DNA from: Cymodocea nodosa
Taxonomy: Eukaryota; Streptophyta; Magnoliopsida; Alismatales; Cymodoceaceae
Reading direction: 5' to 3'
NCBI GenBank assembly: GCA_036874045.1
Contig: CM072345.1
Span: 14,910,001 to 14,974,000, forward strand
DNA: 64,000 nt
Position numbers and translations under genes: made by a program. The notes under the pieces were generated by a model. It ran no database searches and had not been told where the DNA came from. It saw nothing but the letters and a program-made list of their open reading frames with translations. Shown one piece after another: positions 11,850-24,117 of this stretch (the first letter of the stretch is position 1; each line of letters opens with the position of its first letter).

Positions 11850-14270
11850 GCTCATGTGTGTATGAAGTGTCTGTCTATGCACACATGAGTATGGGTATTT
11901 ATAGGAGGAAAATGAAGTGATGATAAGGAAATGACTAATCTTGTTGATGAGTGTAGGCACAACATTTCTCATTTTTTAATATATATATATATGTGTGTGT
12001 GTGTGTGAGCCACTTTTTGGAACAAAAAATTATCAAGGAAATGAAATTATTATTATGGCACGTGCAGGTTATTTAATGGAAATGAAACTCGCTCTAGTGA
12101 TCGAGGCGTTAGAATACCAATTCAAGGATGTCTTAAATATGAAAGTGCATTAATTTTACCTTAAATCCTGATCTCCTATGCTGCGGAGGTGCCAACTGAG
12201 TTGGGCCTACCCATCTTGGCCCAATCCAATATGATTTTCGAATCGGACCATCGTTTAGTGCAACTTGGCACAGTTCAATACGAGCATACGGCATGGCATG
12301 AACGACGACCACAAATGGATTTTTTCCAATCGGCGTTGATGATGTGGTGCGAGCGAAAATGGGCCCGAATAATCCAAGGAAAGAGTCTGATTAACGATAG
12401 AGGAAAGCCCATGGACCGACCATTGGGATCATAACATTTAGTGGACTAAGCCCATCCATACCTTGTGGAGCACAAGTACGGATGCAAAATGGTAAATGCC
12501 GAACCGTGTTGTCTTATTATTATTATTTTTACGTTAGATTTCTTTATGGGATCGATCACATCGTATGGGTCGCCGTCCTCACGTGGCCGCGGGCGGGTCG
12601 AGAAGCAACCGGTGGGACGCCGGACCACATCGTCCACGGTTGAGATGAGACCAAGGAATGAGGTCACGTCTCGTCGGATCGACAGGACGACCTCTCCCAC
12701 TTCCCACTTGCAGCTGAACAGAGAAATATCCACTGGTGCCGCTGCCGGTGCTGGTGGCGGCGGCGGCGGTGGTGACGACGATATGCTTATCTCCGTCCGG
12801 TCCGTCCACGTGATGGAGGTGGTGGTCATTGCTTGCTTGCCTTTTTTATTTATTTATATATATTATAGAAAATAGTTGGCTTTGATGGCACACGGCAGAA
12901 TATTTAATATTTATTTCCAGCTGACAGTTGTTCCCGGGACACCTTTTTACATGATGATGTTCTTACTTTTCTGGGATTTTTGTATAATTTTTAATTATAA
13001 TATTCCCTTAGATATTTTTAAAATTTTAAAATTATAATTATGATCACTAATCATTAACTGAAACTGACCATGAAGAAGTTTATTTATTATAACATAGTTT
13101 TTAAATTTCAAGGATATTCAATTTTATAATTGGCATCCAACCAAGTAACTTTTTTTTTTATTCTTTTTCTAAAAGATGATGGCTGATGTGAGAATCACCA
13201 TTTATTGATTTCTGCCTTACCTGTGGCCGTCATTTTGGCTGCGATGGTTCATCAGTTTAGATTTAGAACGATTAAGATTACAGATAATTAATTAGCATAA
13301 TTAAGGTAGCGATTTATGTTTATTCGGGATTTTATTATTCAAAACTAAAAGATTCCATAATCAACGTTGATGTTGTCGATTACCGAATTTACGCAAAAAC
13401 AAATTATTTCTATCGTGCAGAAATAAATTTACAATGTCAAACAACGTATCAGGCTTAAATTTATCTATAATCTCACGATTCTATATTTTATCCTGGTAAA
13501 TCTGAGACCGAGCCATCATTTCTGAACACAACAATGTAATGGGATAGTATGGTTGGAGGAACCCAATTGACATCGTCAGGTCTCAGTGCCACAAAAGAAG
13601 AAGAAGAAGAAGAAGAAGAAAATTATCACTCAACATAGCGTTAATTAAGTCAATTGAAATCCCTATCTATTATTCTGATAACATCCCATTTACTCTTCTC
13701 AATAGTCCTCCGATGTGCAGAGCAGACAGGTGTAGCGCTTCGTCACGTGAACATCACGTGCACTGGGACAGGATAAAAGGATAAGGCTACTCCATCACAA
13801 CAACATGGACATTGGACGGAAGAATCCAATCCACGTTCGAATTGGCTGATGCACCGAAATAAAGAGAACGGTGGCCCATAAATCGTCCATGTAACATATA
13901 TATATATATATATTATTCTTCTTTCCACTGAAATGTGATCGTCGTCGTCGTCGTCGTTTGTCTTCTTGTACATATTTCATACTTCACCACCGGCAGCGGC
14001 ACTTGTCCGTATCATGAAAGTTGTGTTGATCTGTGTAGAATTTTTACCGTCCATATGATTATTTGTCATTTTTCGAAGGAAATGAATAAATATATCAGAC
14101 GCTACTTATTCGGTTTTTTTTTGTTCCAATTCTCCGAAAAGGAGTCGCATCACAGATAACCAGAGATTGGCTTTCGCCTTCGGCAATAATGTGAGTTATA
14201 TATACGTCAACTTGGAATGATGGATGGGATGGATATCTTTACAGAGGCAGCACTGAAACTTTGGAAATCA

Positions 14271-14303
<33 letters not shown>

Positions 14304-16690
14304 GCATCTTTGCAGATGTATAATTAATAATAATAATAAGTTGAAAAGTTTGCAGATCTTTGTTTAATCGGGTAGGGTTTAGGCATACAACTGGGAAGAG
14401 TTATTTTACACGCAGGTCACATATACAAGGGTCTTGTGTATATATTTGTCCGACATGATCATCACCACACGTCAGTCATAGTTCCAAACGTGTTCAGATC
14501 GAGCTGAAGCAGTTTTATGGCAACGACAACATTCCCTTTGGGAGGATCAGACTCGAGCAGATTAGTTCTTCCTGATCTCCCATTGCTTGAAGATGGCTGG
14601 CTAATGAGTGATCGAGGCCAAGCCTCATTTCATGTGCTGATGAGACCGGAAGAGAAGAGGTGTGGCAACCCCACAGCATACACCGAACAACAAAATATAT
14701 TAAAGACGAATGTGGCCGTGGTTTACCGCCCCTTTCAGGCCGGCCACCTTCGTCACGGCAAGTATATGATTTTTGGAGTGAACGCATCCAAAACAATCCC
14801 CATCCATCATGCACCCTTGGGAATCATGCTTGCCTTATCCCTCCCAATAATTTACAAGCACTTCGATGCCCAATTAGAAGAGATGGATGAAACTGAGAAA
14901 GTGATATATGATTCTGGCAACGACTGATGAGAAATCTTCTACCATCTGCTTGAACGTACTTATGTGCTTCAGTGATTTAGAATAATCTTCTTTGTCACAT
15001 CCAAGATGCCAACCCCGCCAATGAATTGTGCTTCTCTTTATAGATACACCATTCATACCGTATTCCTTGCTGCCCCACCCCTTTTGTCGTCTGGCTTGTT
15101 TAAAAAAAAAAAAAAAAAAAAACAAACGAAAAGAAATCCGGTACTCACCACTTTTAACTGGTAATATCTGATCTCCTATGGATGGTCAAGGAGGAATTAA
15201 GATCAGGTAAAAGGAAGGAGGAGTGTCGAATTCCTTGAAAATAATCTTCTTCTCCAAATCACTTGCAAAACGCACAATAAAAAAAAATTAAAAATCATCA
15301 CAGAGGTTTTTATGAAGTAGATCGAACGTTCGAAGCAGGAATGCAAAAAACCTGAGGATTTTTATGGTTTGCTCATTTTTGAACATCGACCGACTGTAAC
15401 ATACATCTTTTATTTTTATCAGAAGAATGAATGAATGCTGTCTCTTCGTTAGCATACCCTTATATCCTGAGGATATCACCATCTTTCGGCATGTCATAAG
15501 TTCAATTCGCTAATTCCTACTTGATGGCCCTTCTTTATTTTGTTCAAGGATATAAAATTAATATATATGATCGAGAATCCTGCGTGGTTAGTCACCGACT
15601 CCACTCTATGATATGAGGGCGATCAATCTTGTTGAAACAGCGTACATTAAATTCAAAATAAGAGGTTTGTTTGCATTAATCGTCCATGTCTCATTTCAAT
15701 TCAAGTACGAAACTATATATATATATATATTCTAACACACACTTTTGCCTGCGAGCTTCTTTCATATTTCATAAATATCCTTATTTCATCATGATCAGGA
15801 GGTCTGATGTGTAGGGACTTATCCTTATTCCCATTCCAGTGTAATTGACATTCACGGGGAAGATATATAACCCAACACCCCAAGTTTGTCTTCTTCCACC
15901 AGCCCAACACCAATCAAGGGATACGGATATCTATCATTCACCTGTTCCAATCCTTCAACTGAAATATTATTTTGGAGCCAACAAGTTGGCAGCAGTGGTG
16001 GAGAAGTGCTGCATGCTTCCTTTTGGCTTTGTTCCATGATATAATGTAAAGTTGCCTTGCATGGTTGCGTTTGCCTGCCGGTTCTTTTTTCCCCCCTTCC
16101 CTTCTTCTCTTTTGTGTGCAACACCCACAGAGCAGGCAGGAAGGTCCCATTTGAGTAACTTGCAAAGCTGATCCAAAACGGATGGCGTGGAAGAATCCTT
16201 GAATAAGGACAAGAGGAAATTTCACTCACCAGTTTTTCCTGCATCCGGTAATTGTCCTTCTGTTGTGAAAAAAAGGGTTCCTGTTATCTGGTTGACGGTT
16301 GGATGGCGCTCTGAGTAATCCAACACCGTTGGATGTGCCAACCCAACCCAACCCATCCATGAAATGTCTGCCTCAGTACGTTTTAAAGAGAGGAGCACGA
16401 TTGCGCAGTTAAATATCTTATGACATCCGCCAAGTAAATGGTGTCTTTCATAAAACGACTGGTTTGGATTGCAGATTCCATGCATCTGCCTTTACAGAGA
16501 GGACGGTAGTAGAAATGTTCAACTGGTTTCTTTACTTGTGTTTCCGTTTATCAATTTTTTTTTATTTAAAAAATCTGAAATGTGGAACGTATGCTTTAAA
16601 ATAGACCTCAGTTGACACTGCCAATCACGCTTCCCCTCACATACCTGAAGCGCATTGGATTGTTTGCCATGCCTTCGGTCATCCCACCTT
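10424..16690. other. Gene-poor interval with GC-rich patches and microsatellites
   Basis: GC-rich patches at about 10540-11300 and 12440-12830 carry overlapping short open frames on both strands without recognisable domains. The first lies upstream of the 99-aa gene and may be distal promoter; it includes a CACGTG G-box near 11270. Simple repeats are (AT)n at about 11804-11846, (TG)n at 11992-12007, (GAA)n at 13596-13621, (TA)n near 13899-13914 and (GA)n at 14275-14303. An A-run lies at about 15102-15121. The only sizeable open frame with an ATG is at 14517-14927, listed separately. Confidence 0.5.
14517..14927 (+). CDS. Unrecognised 136-codon open frame, possibly not a gene
   Basis: An ATG-started frame encodes 136 residues beginning MATTTFPLGGSDSSRL and ending in an acidic tail (EEMDETEKVIYDSGND). 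I recognise no family, membrane segment or signal peptide, and a long open frame also exists on the opposite strand (14814-14515), which weakens the case. An A-run about 175 bases past the stop could be a retroposed tail or chance. It could be a lineage-specific gene, a gene fragment or non-coding DNA. Confidence 0.2.
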   Translation: MATTTFPLGGSDSSRLVLPDLPLLEDGWLMSDRGQASFHVLMRPEEKRCGNPTAYTEQQNILKTNVAVVYRPFQAGHLRHGKYMIFGVNASKTIPIHHAPLGIMLALSLPIIYKHFDAQLEEMDETEKVIYDSGND

Positions 16691-16692
16691 GT

Positions 16693-16699
16693 TATAAAA
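16693..16699 (+). promoter_or_regulatory. TATA box of the VxELHRLY-motif gene
   Basis: The sequence GTTATAAAACCC has a TATAAAA core, followed about 25-35 bases on by a pyrimidine/purine leader with no ATG before a good splice donor at 16855. This spacing supports a transcription start near 16725 and a non-coding first exon. Confidence 0.55.
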
Positions 16700-16724
16700 C
16701 CCTATCGTCAGCTTCTGTGGAGAG

Positions 16725-16854
16725 AGTCTCATATCAACTTGGCCACCAGATACTGCAGCTCTAGGTGATTGTGTGCCTGATAGTCTAAAACAGTCAAGTT
16801 GGTTGGAAGGGGAGGATACCACTTCAAGGTTCTTCCTCCTCCAAATTTCTACAG
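16725..16854 (+). other. Probable non-coding leader exon of the VxELHRLY-motif gene
   Basis: It runs from about 30 bases after the TATA box to a consensus donor (CTACAG|GTGAGG). It has no ATG. The next acceptor is TTTTACAG at 17611-17618, giving a leader intron of 764 bases (16855-17618). The leader model is inference from signals only. Confidence 0.45.
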
Positions 16855-17711
16855 GTGAGGAAGCCCATACCTTCTGCCCTCTGCAAGGGTACCCGATTAG
16901 GATCTTGGTGTCGTGCTACTGCTCTGTTCTTCCCTTCTGTTCTTTATCCTGCAATGACCAAATAAGACTTTTTCTGGTCTTCCACATGGTCCGGTGGGCA
17001 TGTTTTGTCTGGCTGCAGGCACTGCTTGTTTTATGTCTTGCAAATTTAAGGATGGTACTTCGCAAAAAGACCAAGAACAACAGAAAAAGGGTTCTTCCTG
17101 TGCTTGAACTCCTCCATTTTTCTTTCAGTTCAGATGCATGGTTCATAGTCTAGAAGTGGTGTTTTGTGTGTGTGTGTGTGTTTTTTTTTGTTTTTCGCAA
17201 GTGATTGTGTTTGATCTCTCGTTTCAGAAACACTGTTTGGATCTGCTAGGTTTCTAATTAGCTAGCTAATAATGTCAGAACCATTTGGGAGGCTGATGCA
17301 AAGAAACTCTCGGCTGCAAGAGTTGCAGCTTCGAACTTTTTGTCTTGTAGCTTTATAATATCGAAATCAAAAGTCGAGTCTTTATGTGATATTGTTCGTC
17401 ATCATACCGACTGAGACGACTTGCAGTTTAATTAACGATGCTGTTTGCTTTTCTGCATTTTAATTTTGCCCATCGTGGTTGACTTGTGCGGAGTGAAATA
17501 GTTGCCACGCTACAAACGCACAACATATCTCAAGGGAGATCGATCTCGTCGATTGATCGTTGAGAACACGATCAGAACATGCTTTTACGATAATTGGATC
17601 GCTCGCTGCATTTTACAGGATCCTGAAAAGCAAGCTAACAGATCAAGAATTGAGCAAGGCTTTCCTACCGTTTTGAGAACAAAGCCGTCAAGCAAGGATC
17701 TCACGAGGGAG

Positions 17712-18399
17712 ATGGAGAGGTTCCTCGGACGGTACGAGAAAGACTGCATGAAAATGGCGATGGTGAAGCATGAAGAAACCTTCAGACAGCAGGTATATTT
17801 CGATACATACGTACGGACAACAACGATGTGTCCTCAAGGACTTCTCACCGTTGCAGGTCAATGAGCTTCATCGGCTATACCAAGTGCAGAAGCTGTTGGT
17901 GAGACAGCTTGAGGAGAGCTCTCGGCGCAAGCAACAAGACAAACACGCCGGAAACGAAGGTGGTACCCAGAGATGCCACGGAACCAAAATGGAGCCTCAA
18001 GGTCATTGCGTGCCTTGGAAAAGGCCGTTCGACCTGGAGCTTCCGGCAGAGGAATACATTGAAGAAGCTGAAAGAAATGACAGCACGGGGAATGAACGGG
18101 AGAGCGACGTTGAGCTCACACTTTCCATTGGTGGCGGCAGGAGAAGACACAAGGACGCCATGCTGCTTACCTCTGACTTTGAAAGCTTTTCTTCGTCCGC
18201 AACAGAGTCGGATGGGGGGAATAGGAAGTTCCACAGGTGGGGGCTGTCTCACTTGCTAAACATGAAGAACACATGCCACCCTGCTGCTGCTGGTGGTGGT
18301 AATGCTACAAGCACTGGTCCATTTGATGTCAAAGAAGCAAGGAAACGGGATGTAATTGATCCATCTGCACCTTGGCGCAAGTGCCTCAACATGACATAG
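17712..18399 (+). CDS. Uncharacterised plant protein with VxELHRLYxxQK motif (DUF863-like)
   Basis: Coding exons are 17712-17792 and 17857-18399, giving 207 aa. The 64-base intron (CAGCAG|GTATAT...TTGCAG|GTC) is phase 0; splicing restores KHEETFRQQ-VNELHRLYQVQK. The first ATG after the 17618 acceptor is at 17712, so the protein starts MERFLGRYEKDC. Further family-like blocks are FDLELPAEEYI, an EAR-like VELTLSIGG and the C-terminal APWRKCLNMT. This resembles a plant-only family, related to DUF863 proteins, of unknown function and probably nuclear; that is recollection, not a search. Length is short compared with long DUF863 members. The gene converges on the minus-strand Mpv17-family gene. 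Confidence 0.75.
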
Positions 18400-18959
18400 C
18401 AATGTTGTTCTCAGAATTCAACAACGTTCTGCATTTCAGCAAGTTTGGGTAATTCCTCAGACATGCCAAGCCCTATTGCTTCTGTGTTTGTTAGATCGTC
18501 CGGCCATTCACGGATCACGATATTACGCACACCAAATGGAAATATCAAACAATCAACACACCATAGCACGTATATATATATATATACCAAAGAAAATTTT
18601 AAAAACCAAATGTGCAAGATGTTATTGCATAATTCCAACTCATCCCTTACCACCTATTCGAAAAATACTCATCCCTGATCTCCAGAATTTCATACTTAGA
18701 TCTAACCAACGAAAACTGCACGAAATGCCCATCAGATGCAGCCTCTCTCTCTCTCTATGTGTGTGTGTGTGTGTGTTTACGGTAGCCACAGCAGCCAGTC
18801 CATCCGCAGCGAGTTGTCTCAAACATGATGGCAATTCAAGTAAGGCTTCAGCACTCTTAAGTCTTGGCCACGGAAAATGACTAGAGCACTCTAAAATCAT
18901 GTCGCCAGCACAATGGGGTAATCAGGAAATGGAGTGCAAGCAGCTTATCATACTCGCAT
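18400..18959. other. Convergent 3' flanks
   Basis: The space between the stop codons of two convergent genes carries both 3' UTRs. A (TA)n run lies near 18570-18586 and a (CT)n(GT)n microsatellite at about 18741-18777. No other gene is visible. Confidence 0.5.
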
Positions 18960-21900
18960 TCAAAGAGAGCAAATAGATTGCCCATGAGCACACTGTCGTA
19001 CTGGAATTTCATCAGAACCTGCTTTCTTTGAACTAGCCATATGCGTCAAATATATTGTCCAGAAAAAGGAAAATGTGTTGCATATGACCGGCTGCAATAA
19101 GAAAGCCAAGTAAGACGATATAATTTAACAAGCACGTCGAAAGATAACAGTCTTGAAAAAATTATGGGAAAACCTGTAGCCGGACAGGAATAAACTTGAA
19201 TGTGACGAAATCAGCCATTGGCCAGTATAGAAGCCCATTTATAATTGTGGGGAAGACATCTCGCTTAATCCGGGCAACAATCTCAGATATACTTTCTCCT
19301 GCAGTCATCAACATTACTCAGTAAAGCTTCATGCATTAAGAAGCATTAAGCACTTGAAAAATAACTTGGATGATAATTTTAAAAATAATTTCATTCTCAA
19401 ATTAAATCAAATATGCCAATTTAATAACTAGCGACGAGCAGCAACAGAGACCAGTATCTCTCAAATTCTCAAACACACATCTCAGAGCTGAAGACTATTT
19501 CTTTTGTCCCTGTGAATGTTCAAATCACTGGTTCTTACAGATGATTTTTTATTACAGATATGGTTTTAGATTGAATTAGAACCGACTAATGCTTATTACT
19601 ACAGCACACATATCTCACTTCAACATGGATCGTTCTTTTCAGGACGTTGCATCACTCTTGAGTAAGGTTATCGATCCCCCTAACCATTTTATTCCATGCC
19701 ATACAAGAAGTATCTGAACTTTTAACTTGGCTAATTCTCAAATAGAACTTGCAGGCCATAACATTTGTCAGATGATGCAATCCTAATTCCTCAGCTCACC
19801 AACAATGTACCTTGCTGCCTTAAGCGTGGATCAAAAGAATATTGGTATGAAACATAATTAAATACTGAAAATGTCATTTGAGAGAATGAACAAATTTGGT
19901 TCCCTATGTTTCGTGTAAAAGAAAATAGCAATCATAACATGCACAACATATAGTCCATGTAATCACAAGGAACTCTAAAGTATTTTCATTTCAAAGATAG
20001 CATGTTCAATTGGAAATATTTGATGAATTGTCAAAATTGATGTCTCATCTTATTTGGCTAGCTAAAAGGCCAAATCTACTGAAAAAGATTTCCATCAATT
20101 TACACTATAAGGAGGTTAGGATGGTCTACACTCCGCATGCACACAAAAGAGAGAATGCTATCGGAAACATGTTACTTTGATCTTATATAATAGATGAATC
20201 AGGAACCTTATGGTGGCACAATAGTGAGTATTCATCCATTTTCATTAATCAGAATCACAATATCCTTATTCCAAAAAAATGGTGAGTGCTCATCTTAAGC
20301 TGAAAGTAAGAGGAATCTTAACATGTCCAAACTAATAATTCATATATTCTCATAATGATAAGTGTTGATATTCCTCACTGGTAGGTTGGCTTGGCTCTAC
20401 CAGTCCAGTTATGTTCATTCCATTTGGCTCAGATTGGACATGATGCTCTATCCTAACCTAAAAAAGGAAGTGAAATTCTTAAACCCTACTGTGGGAAAGT
20501 TTTTGATGCTTAAATCAAGTGAGCAGTTCAAGAGGTAAAATCAAGTTTGGGTTGATGCTGTGCACTTAGATTTGGTCAATTGCTGGGTACTTATGGTCCT
20601 ACCTAGTGGCAGGTAGTGATTTGTGGAGCATAGAGAATTAGAGAATGATACATGGCACAAAGTGTGTATAGTCAACATGGCAAACAATCGAGTGGTTGCA
20701 AATACAAGCTTAATTTAATTGAACAGTCAATATGATATGGCCTTTGGTGAATGACGCAAACAACTTTCCAGATCACTAGTGAACCAGACTTTGGTGAGAT
20801 CAGTTCAAACCAAAGGTCAAACCAAATGCCCCACATGAAGTGATAACAAGACTTCGCTACTTAGAAAACAAATGTTCTTAACTAGAATGCTAGGTTTTGA
20901 GAAATGATGCAGATGTAAAAGATCTCTATTTTGTTCAGAACATCAATGAGAATAATTGAAATGAATAATTCTATTCATTTTTTAGAAATAATCAAATTCC
21001 ATTTGTTAGAGCAACAAGTGCCCTACTTTAAATCTGATAAGTATAACAAAAGCCAAACCACATAGAAATGACAACAATCTGTTGCTTTCTTTAATCATGT
21101 TGATGATCGATTTAATTGTGTACCTTGTAGAAATGAATTTATAGAGAAGAAAGTGGCAGTCATCACAGGCCCAAAGACTGTTTGCCCAATGAAGATCTTC
21201 TTCAAGGTGGTGATAACATCCCGCTTTGGTAGAATCCTTGAAATAAAATTAAACCACAGATGCAACGTTGGACCCAATACTATCATGCCATAACCAGCCA
21301 TACGCATTGTCCTTTCTATGTCAAATGAGCCTGCTAATTTATTTGTAACAATCTGACAAGAGTAAAAATGATTAGGAATGATTTTGATAAATATGAAACT
21401 TAGGCAATTACATAATCAGAAAATTATAAATTTGACAGCCCAGAATCAACAGCATGCAGGCCAAGAATTCGGGAATGAAAATGTTTAGGAAGATAGTCCA
21501 TGTCTACGTGAGAAAGGGGGAAAAAATAATGATATGGACTTAGAATATGCAGCATCCGAAAATCATATGCGAAGATCATTTCATATGATTCATCCACAAC
21601 TCCATATTAATAACATTTTCAGGTCGAATTATGGTCATGCTTTACCATTCACTAAGATAAGAGAATCCTTAAGGTGATAGCACACTGTTTCATTTGAAAT
21701 TCATTTATCAAATTGTGCTGGATCATACAACATCTGCATCAACAACCTATCTCCAACCTACTTTGTCAATGTACTCCATTTGAGCCCTATTTATTTGCCT
21801 CCAGTTTCCGTGAAAGTTAGAACATATACATTAATACTTTCATTGTGATTTTTCTACTGCAATCGAGACCATTTGGATCCAAGACTCCAAATACAGCAAC

Positions 21901-22808
21901 AAGGCAAAATAAAAGAACAGTTTTATTTAGCAAGATGTAAGTATATAAATAAATATAGAATGGTTGAGAGAAGGAAAAAAATAAACAGAAGAAACAAATA
22001 ATCACAGCAATCAAAGTAGTGCATACTAGATAATGTCCCAACACTTTCACACCATTCATCTTTTTGGTGCCATCATCATAGCACGCACGCACGCATAATA
22101 TATTCACTTGCCTGAGCCTCTTCCCATCCAAACATTTATTTTCGTATGTTAAACTACAGCATCTAAGCTTTCATACTTAAAAATCTGCATATATCTTTGC
22201 TTTTCGGACACCAATAGTTCGTTCACACTATGTGATTTTCATCAAAAAACAACTACTTTGAACCCCATCTAAAACACTTAAGCGCAACCCATTCTACATT
22301 CCTCAATCCCTCAGCTTGCAGAGGTATTTCTCGTTCGGTAAAAGCACAAAACGGATGAAAAAAAAAATTTCAGAACTTTGCAAAACATTGCCAGGGGAAA
22401 AAAGGAAAGCATTCTAGAACGGACAAGAAATGCGCAACGTCCCACCGCTTAACGGTTGAGTACCTGAGACGAAATATCGGCGGCGGCAAAGACGGCGCTC
22501 GCGGTGACACTCTTGGTGACAACCGGCCTAGTCTCGATCATACCGAGGTACCATTCCAAAATCCCCGTCTCCGCCCTCCGACCGCTAGTCGTCCTCCTCA
22601 CGGACTCCCGGAGCCTCCGCAGCACGTCCGGAAAGGGCGCGCCGCCCTTCTCCAGGAAGAATGCCGCCGCCGCCTTCGGAGTCCCGTACCGGAGGGGGGC
22701 GGCGGTCGCCACGCTTCCCTCGGCGGACCAAGTTGGGGTCCCCCGCTGCTGCCATTGGGGGCGGAGGACGCGCGTCGCGCACCGTCTCGCCGCCTCCAAC
22801 GACAACAT
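18960..22808 (-). CDS. Mpv17/PMP22-family organelle membrane protein
   Basis: Four minus-strand exons: 22808-22464, 21352-21124, 19298-19174 and 19091-18960 (stop 18962-18960). They give 276 aa with consistent GT-AG phases (0, 1, 0). Family blocks in order are ILEWYLGMIETRPVVTKSVT with AAADISSQ, then GYGMIVLGPTLHLWFNF, KKIFIGQTVFGPVMTATFF, DVFPTIINGLLYWPMADF and FKFIPVRLQPV...FFWTIYLTHM. These cover the whole Mpv17 domain with its four expected membrane segments. The first 70 or so residues are Arg/Ala/Ser-rich and acid-poor, which suggests a mitochondrial or plastid targeting peptide. Known role: small channel-like proteins of inner mitochondrial, peroxisomal or plastid membranes, with transport substrate unclear. 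The start at 22808 is the first in-frame ATG; upstream in-frame codons lack an ATG. Confidence 0.92.
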
Positions 22809-24117
22809 CGCAAGGAGGGATGAAGAAGGAACTGAGAGAGGGAATCGGTATTGGTCAGTTGTGGTCGATGGAAGATTTGGACTTTTTTTAAGGAGGACCT
22901 CTGGACGACACGTGGCAGACAGCAGCGTGGCGATCAATTCTGGCACGAGGCATCTGATCCTCCTCTAGTTCTTTTTTTTTGTTTACAATATATTCCAAGT
23001 ACATATTTTTCGTAAAATATTAAATTATCTCACCGGTCGCGGTCGGCGAACTGAATTCTATTTAATATATCGAATTCAACGTTACACCTTTCCATCTTCA
23101 CGCTAGTTGTCAGTGAAACATTGCGTAAATTGTATACGGACATATTTTAAGTTATTAATTTTATTAAGTAAATTTAGTTTTTAAATAATTCATATGTAAA
23201 TTAGGATGAGAGGTAAGTAAGTAAAAAAATCAAATTAAATATTAAATAATTGTATTCTGAATTTAAGCTAAAAGTGGTTAAAATGTTGGTTTGATATGGA
23301 AAATTATATTACATCTAATGATAAGAAATTTAATTAGAACACATTCATTATGAGATTTTTCTCGTGAAGGTCATTGTTTAATTTAATAATTAATTACAAA
23401 TAATAACGATGATGATGATAATTATCACGTTGATTTGAATTTATTTTTTTAAAAAATTTCAATCGCTACTAGAGACAACTAAGAAGTACTGTATCCAGAT
23501 ATTGAAAAAATTTCACTAATGGCTATTAGTTTGATTACCACGAAATCTGAAAAGTGCTTAATTGGAAATGGATGTAGTTTTGAAAGCTTTAATTGGAAGG
23601 TTATTATGTATATAAATACTTCATTTTACTCAATAAAAATGCATTGTAATCCTCATTAGAATATCGCAACTTCCAGGGGGTTGATTCAGTAAAGCTTCCT
23701 TAGATTATCACTTCTTCTCCGAAGCATCGACCGTTTCGGTTTATTTTCCAAATACACAGATGGACCTGGAGTAGTATTACTCCATTTACAATTGGTTCAG
23801 CGAAAAAGGATGTGCATGATTTGTTAGTCAATTCTACAATACTTTTTAGTTAAGAAATAGATGTCACGGTTGTAAAAAATATATATTGTGTAAAAAAAAA
23901 AAGATGTGGTAGGCAGCTTCCATTTTCTCCGATTGAAATGCCGACAACTTTGATATTTGCCAACCAAAAATGTAAAAAAAGTGTCTCTCTTTTTAACGAG
24001 AACTTCTTGCAAATCTAAATGCAAATAAAAGGGATAAGAGAAACGGAACTTCTTCACGCCAGCAGTTCTGCAGAAACATTAGCGAAGATTAAAGTCAAAA
24101 AAAATGTTTTTCTTTTC
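22809..24117. other. Spacer between two minus-strand genes
   Basis: It contains the promoter side of the Mpv17-family gene (22809-22970, moderately GC-rich) and the 3' flank of the coiled-coil protein gene. The middle is AT-rich with no recognisable gene, RNA or element. Confidence 0.5.

Noticed and set aside
12446-12829. 127-codon minus-strand frame with a proline run
   Set aside because: Equally long frames exist on the other strand, there is no known domain, and the Pro/Ala runs come from GGC/GGT repeats. Not strong enough to call a gene.
22809-22946. Longer Mpv17 start upstream of 22808
   Set aside because: The extension begins with GTG, not ATG, and has no family similarity; the ATG at 22808 is the better start.
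22504-22968. Plus-strand open frame over the first Mpv17 exon
   Set aside because: It is antisense to the conserved exon and resembles nothing known; the minus-strand reading has the family motif.
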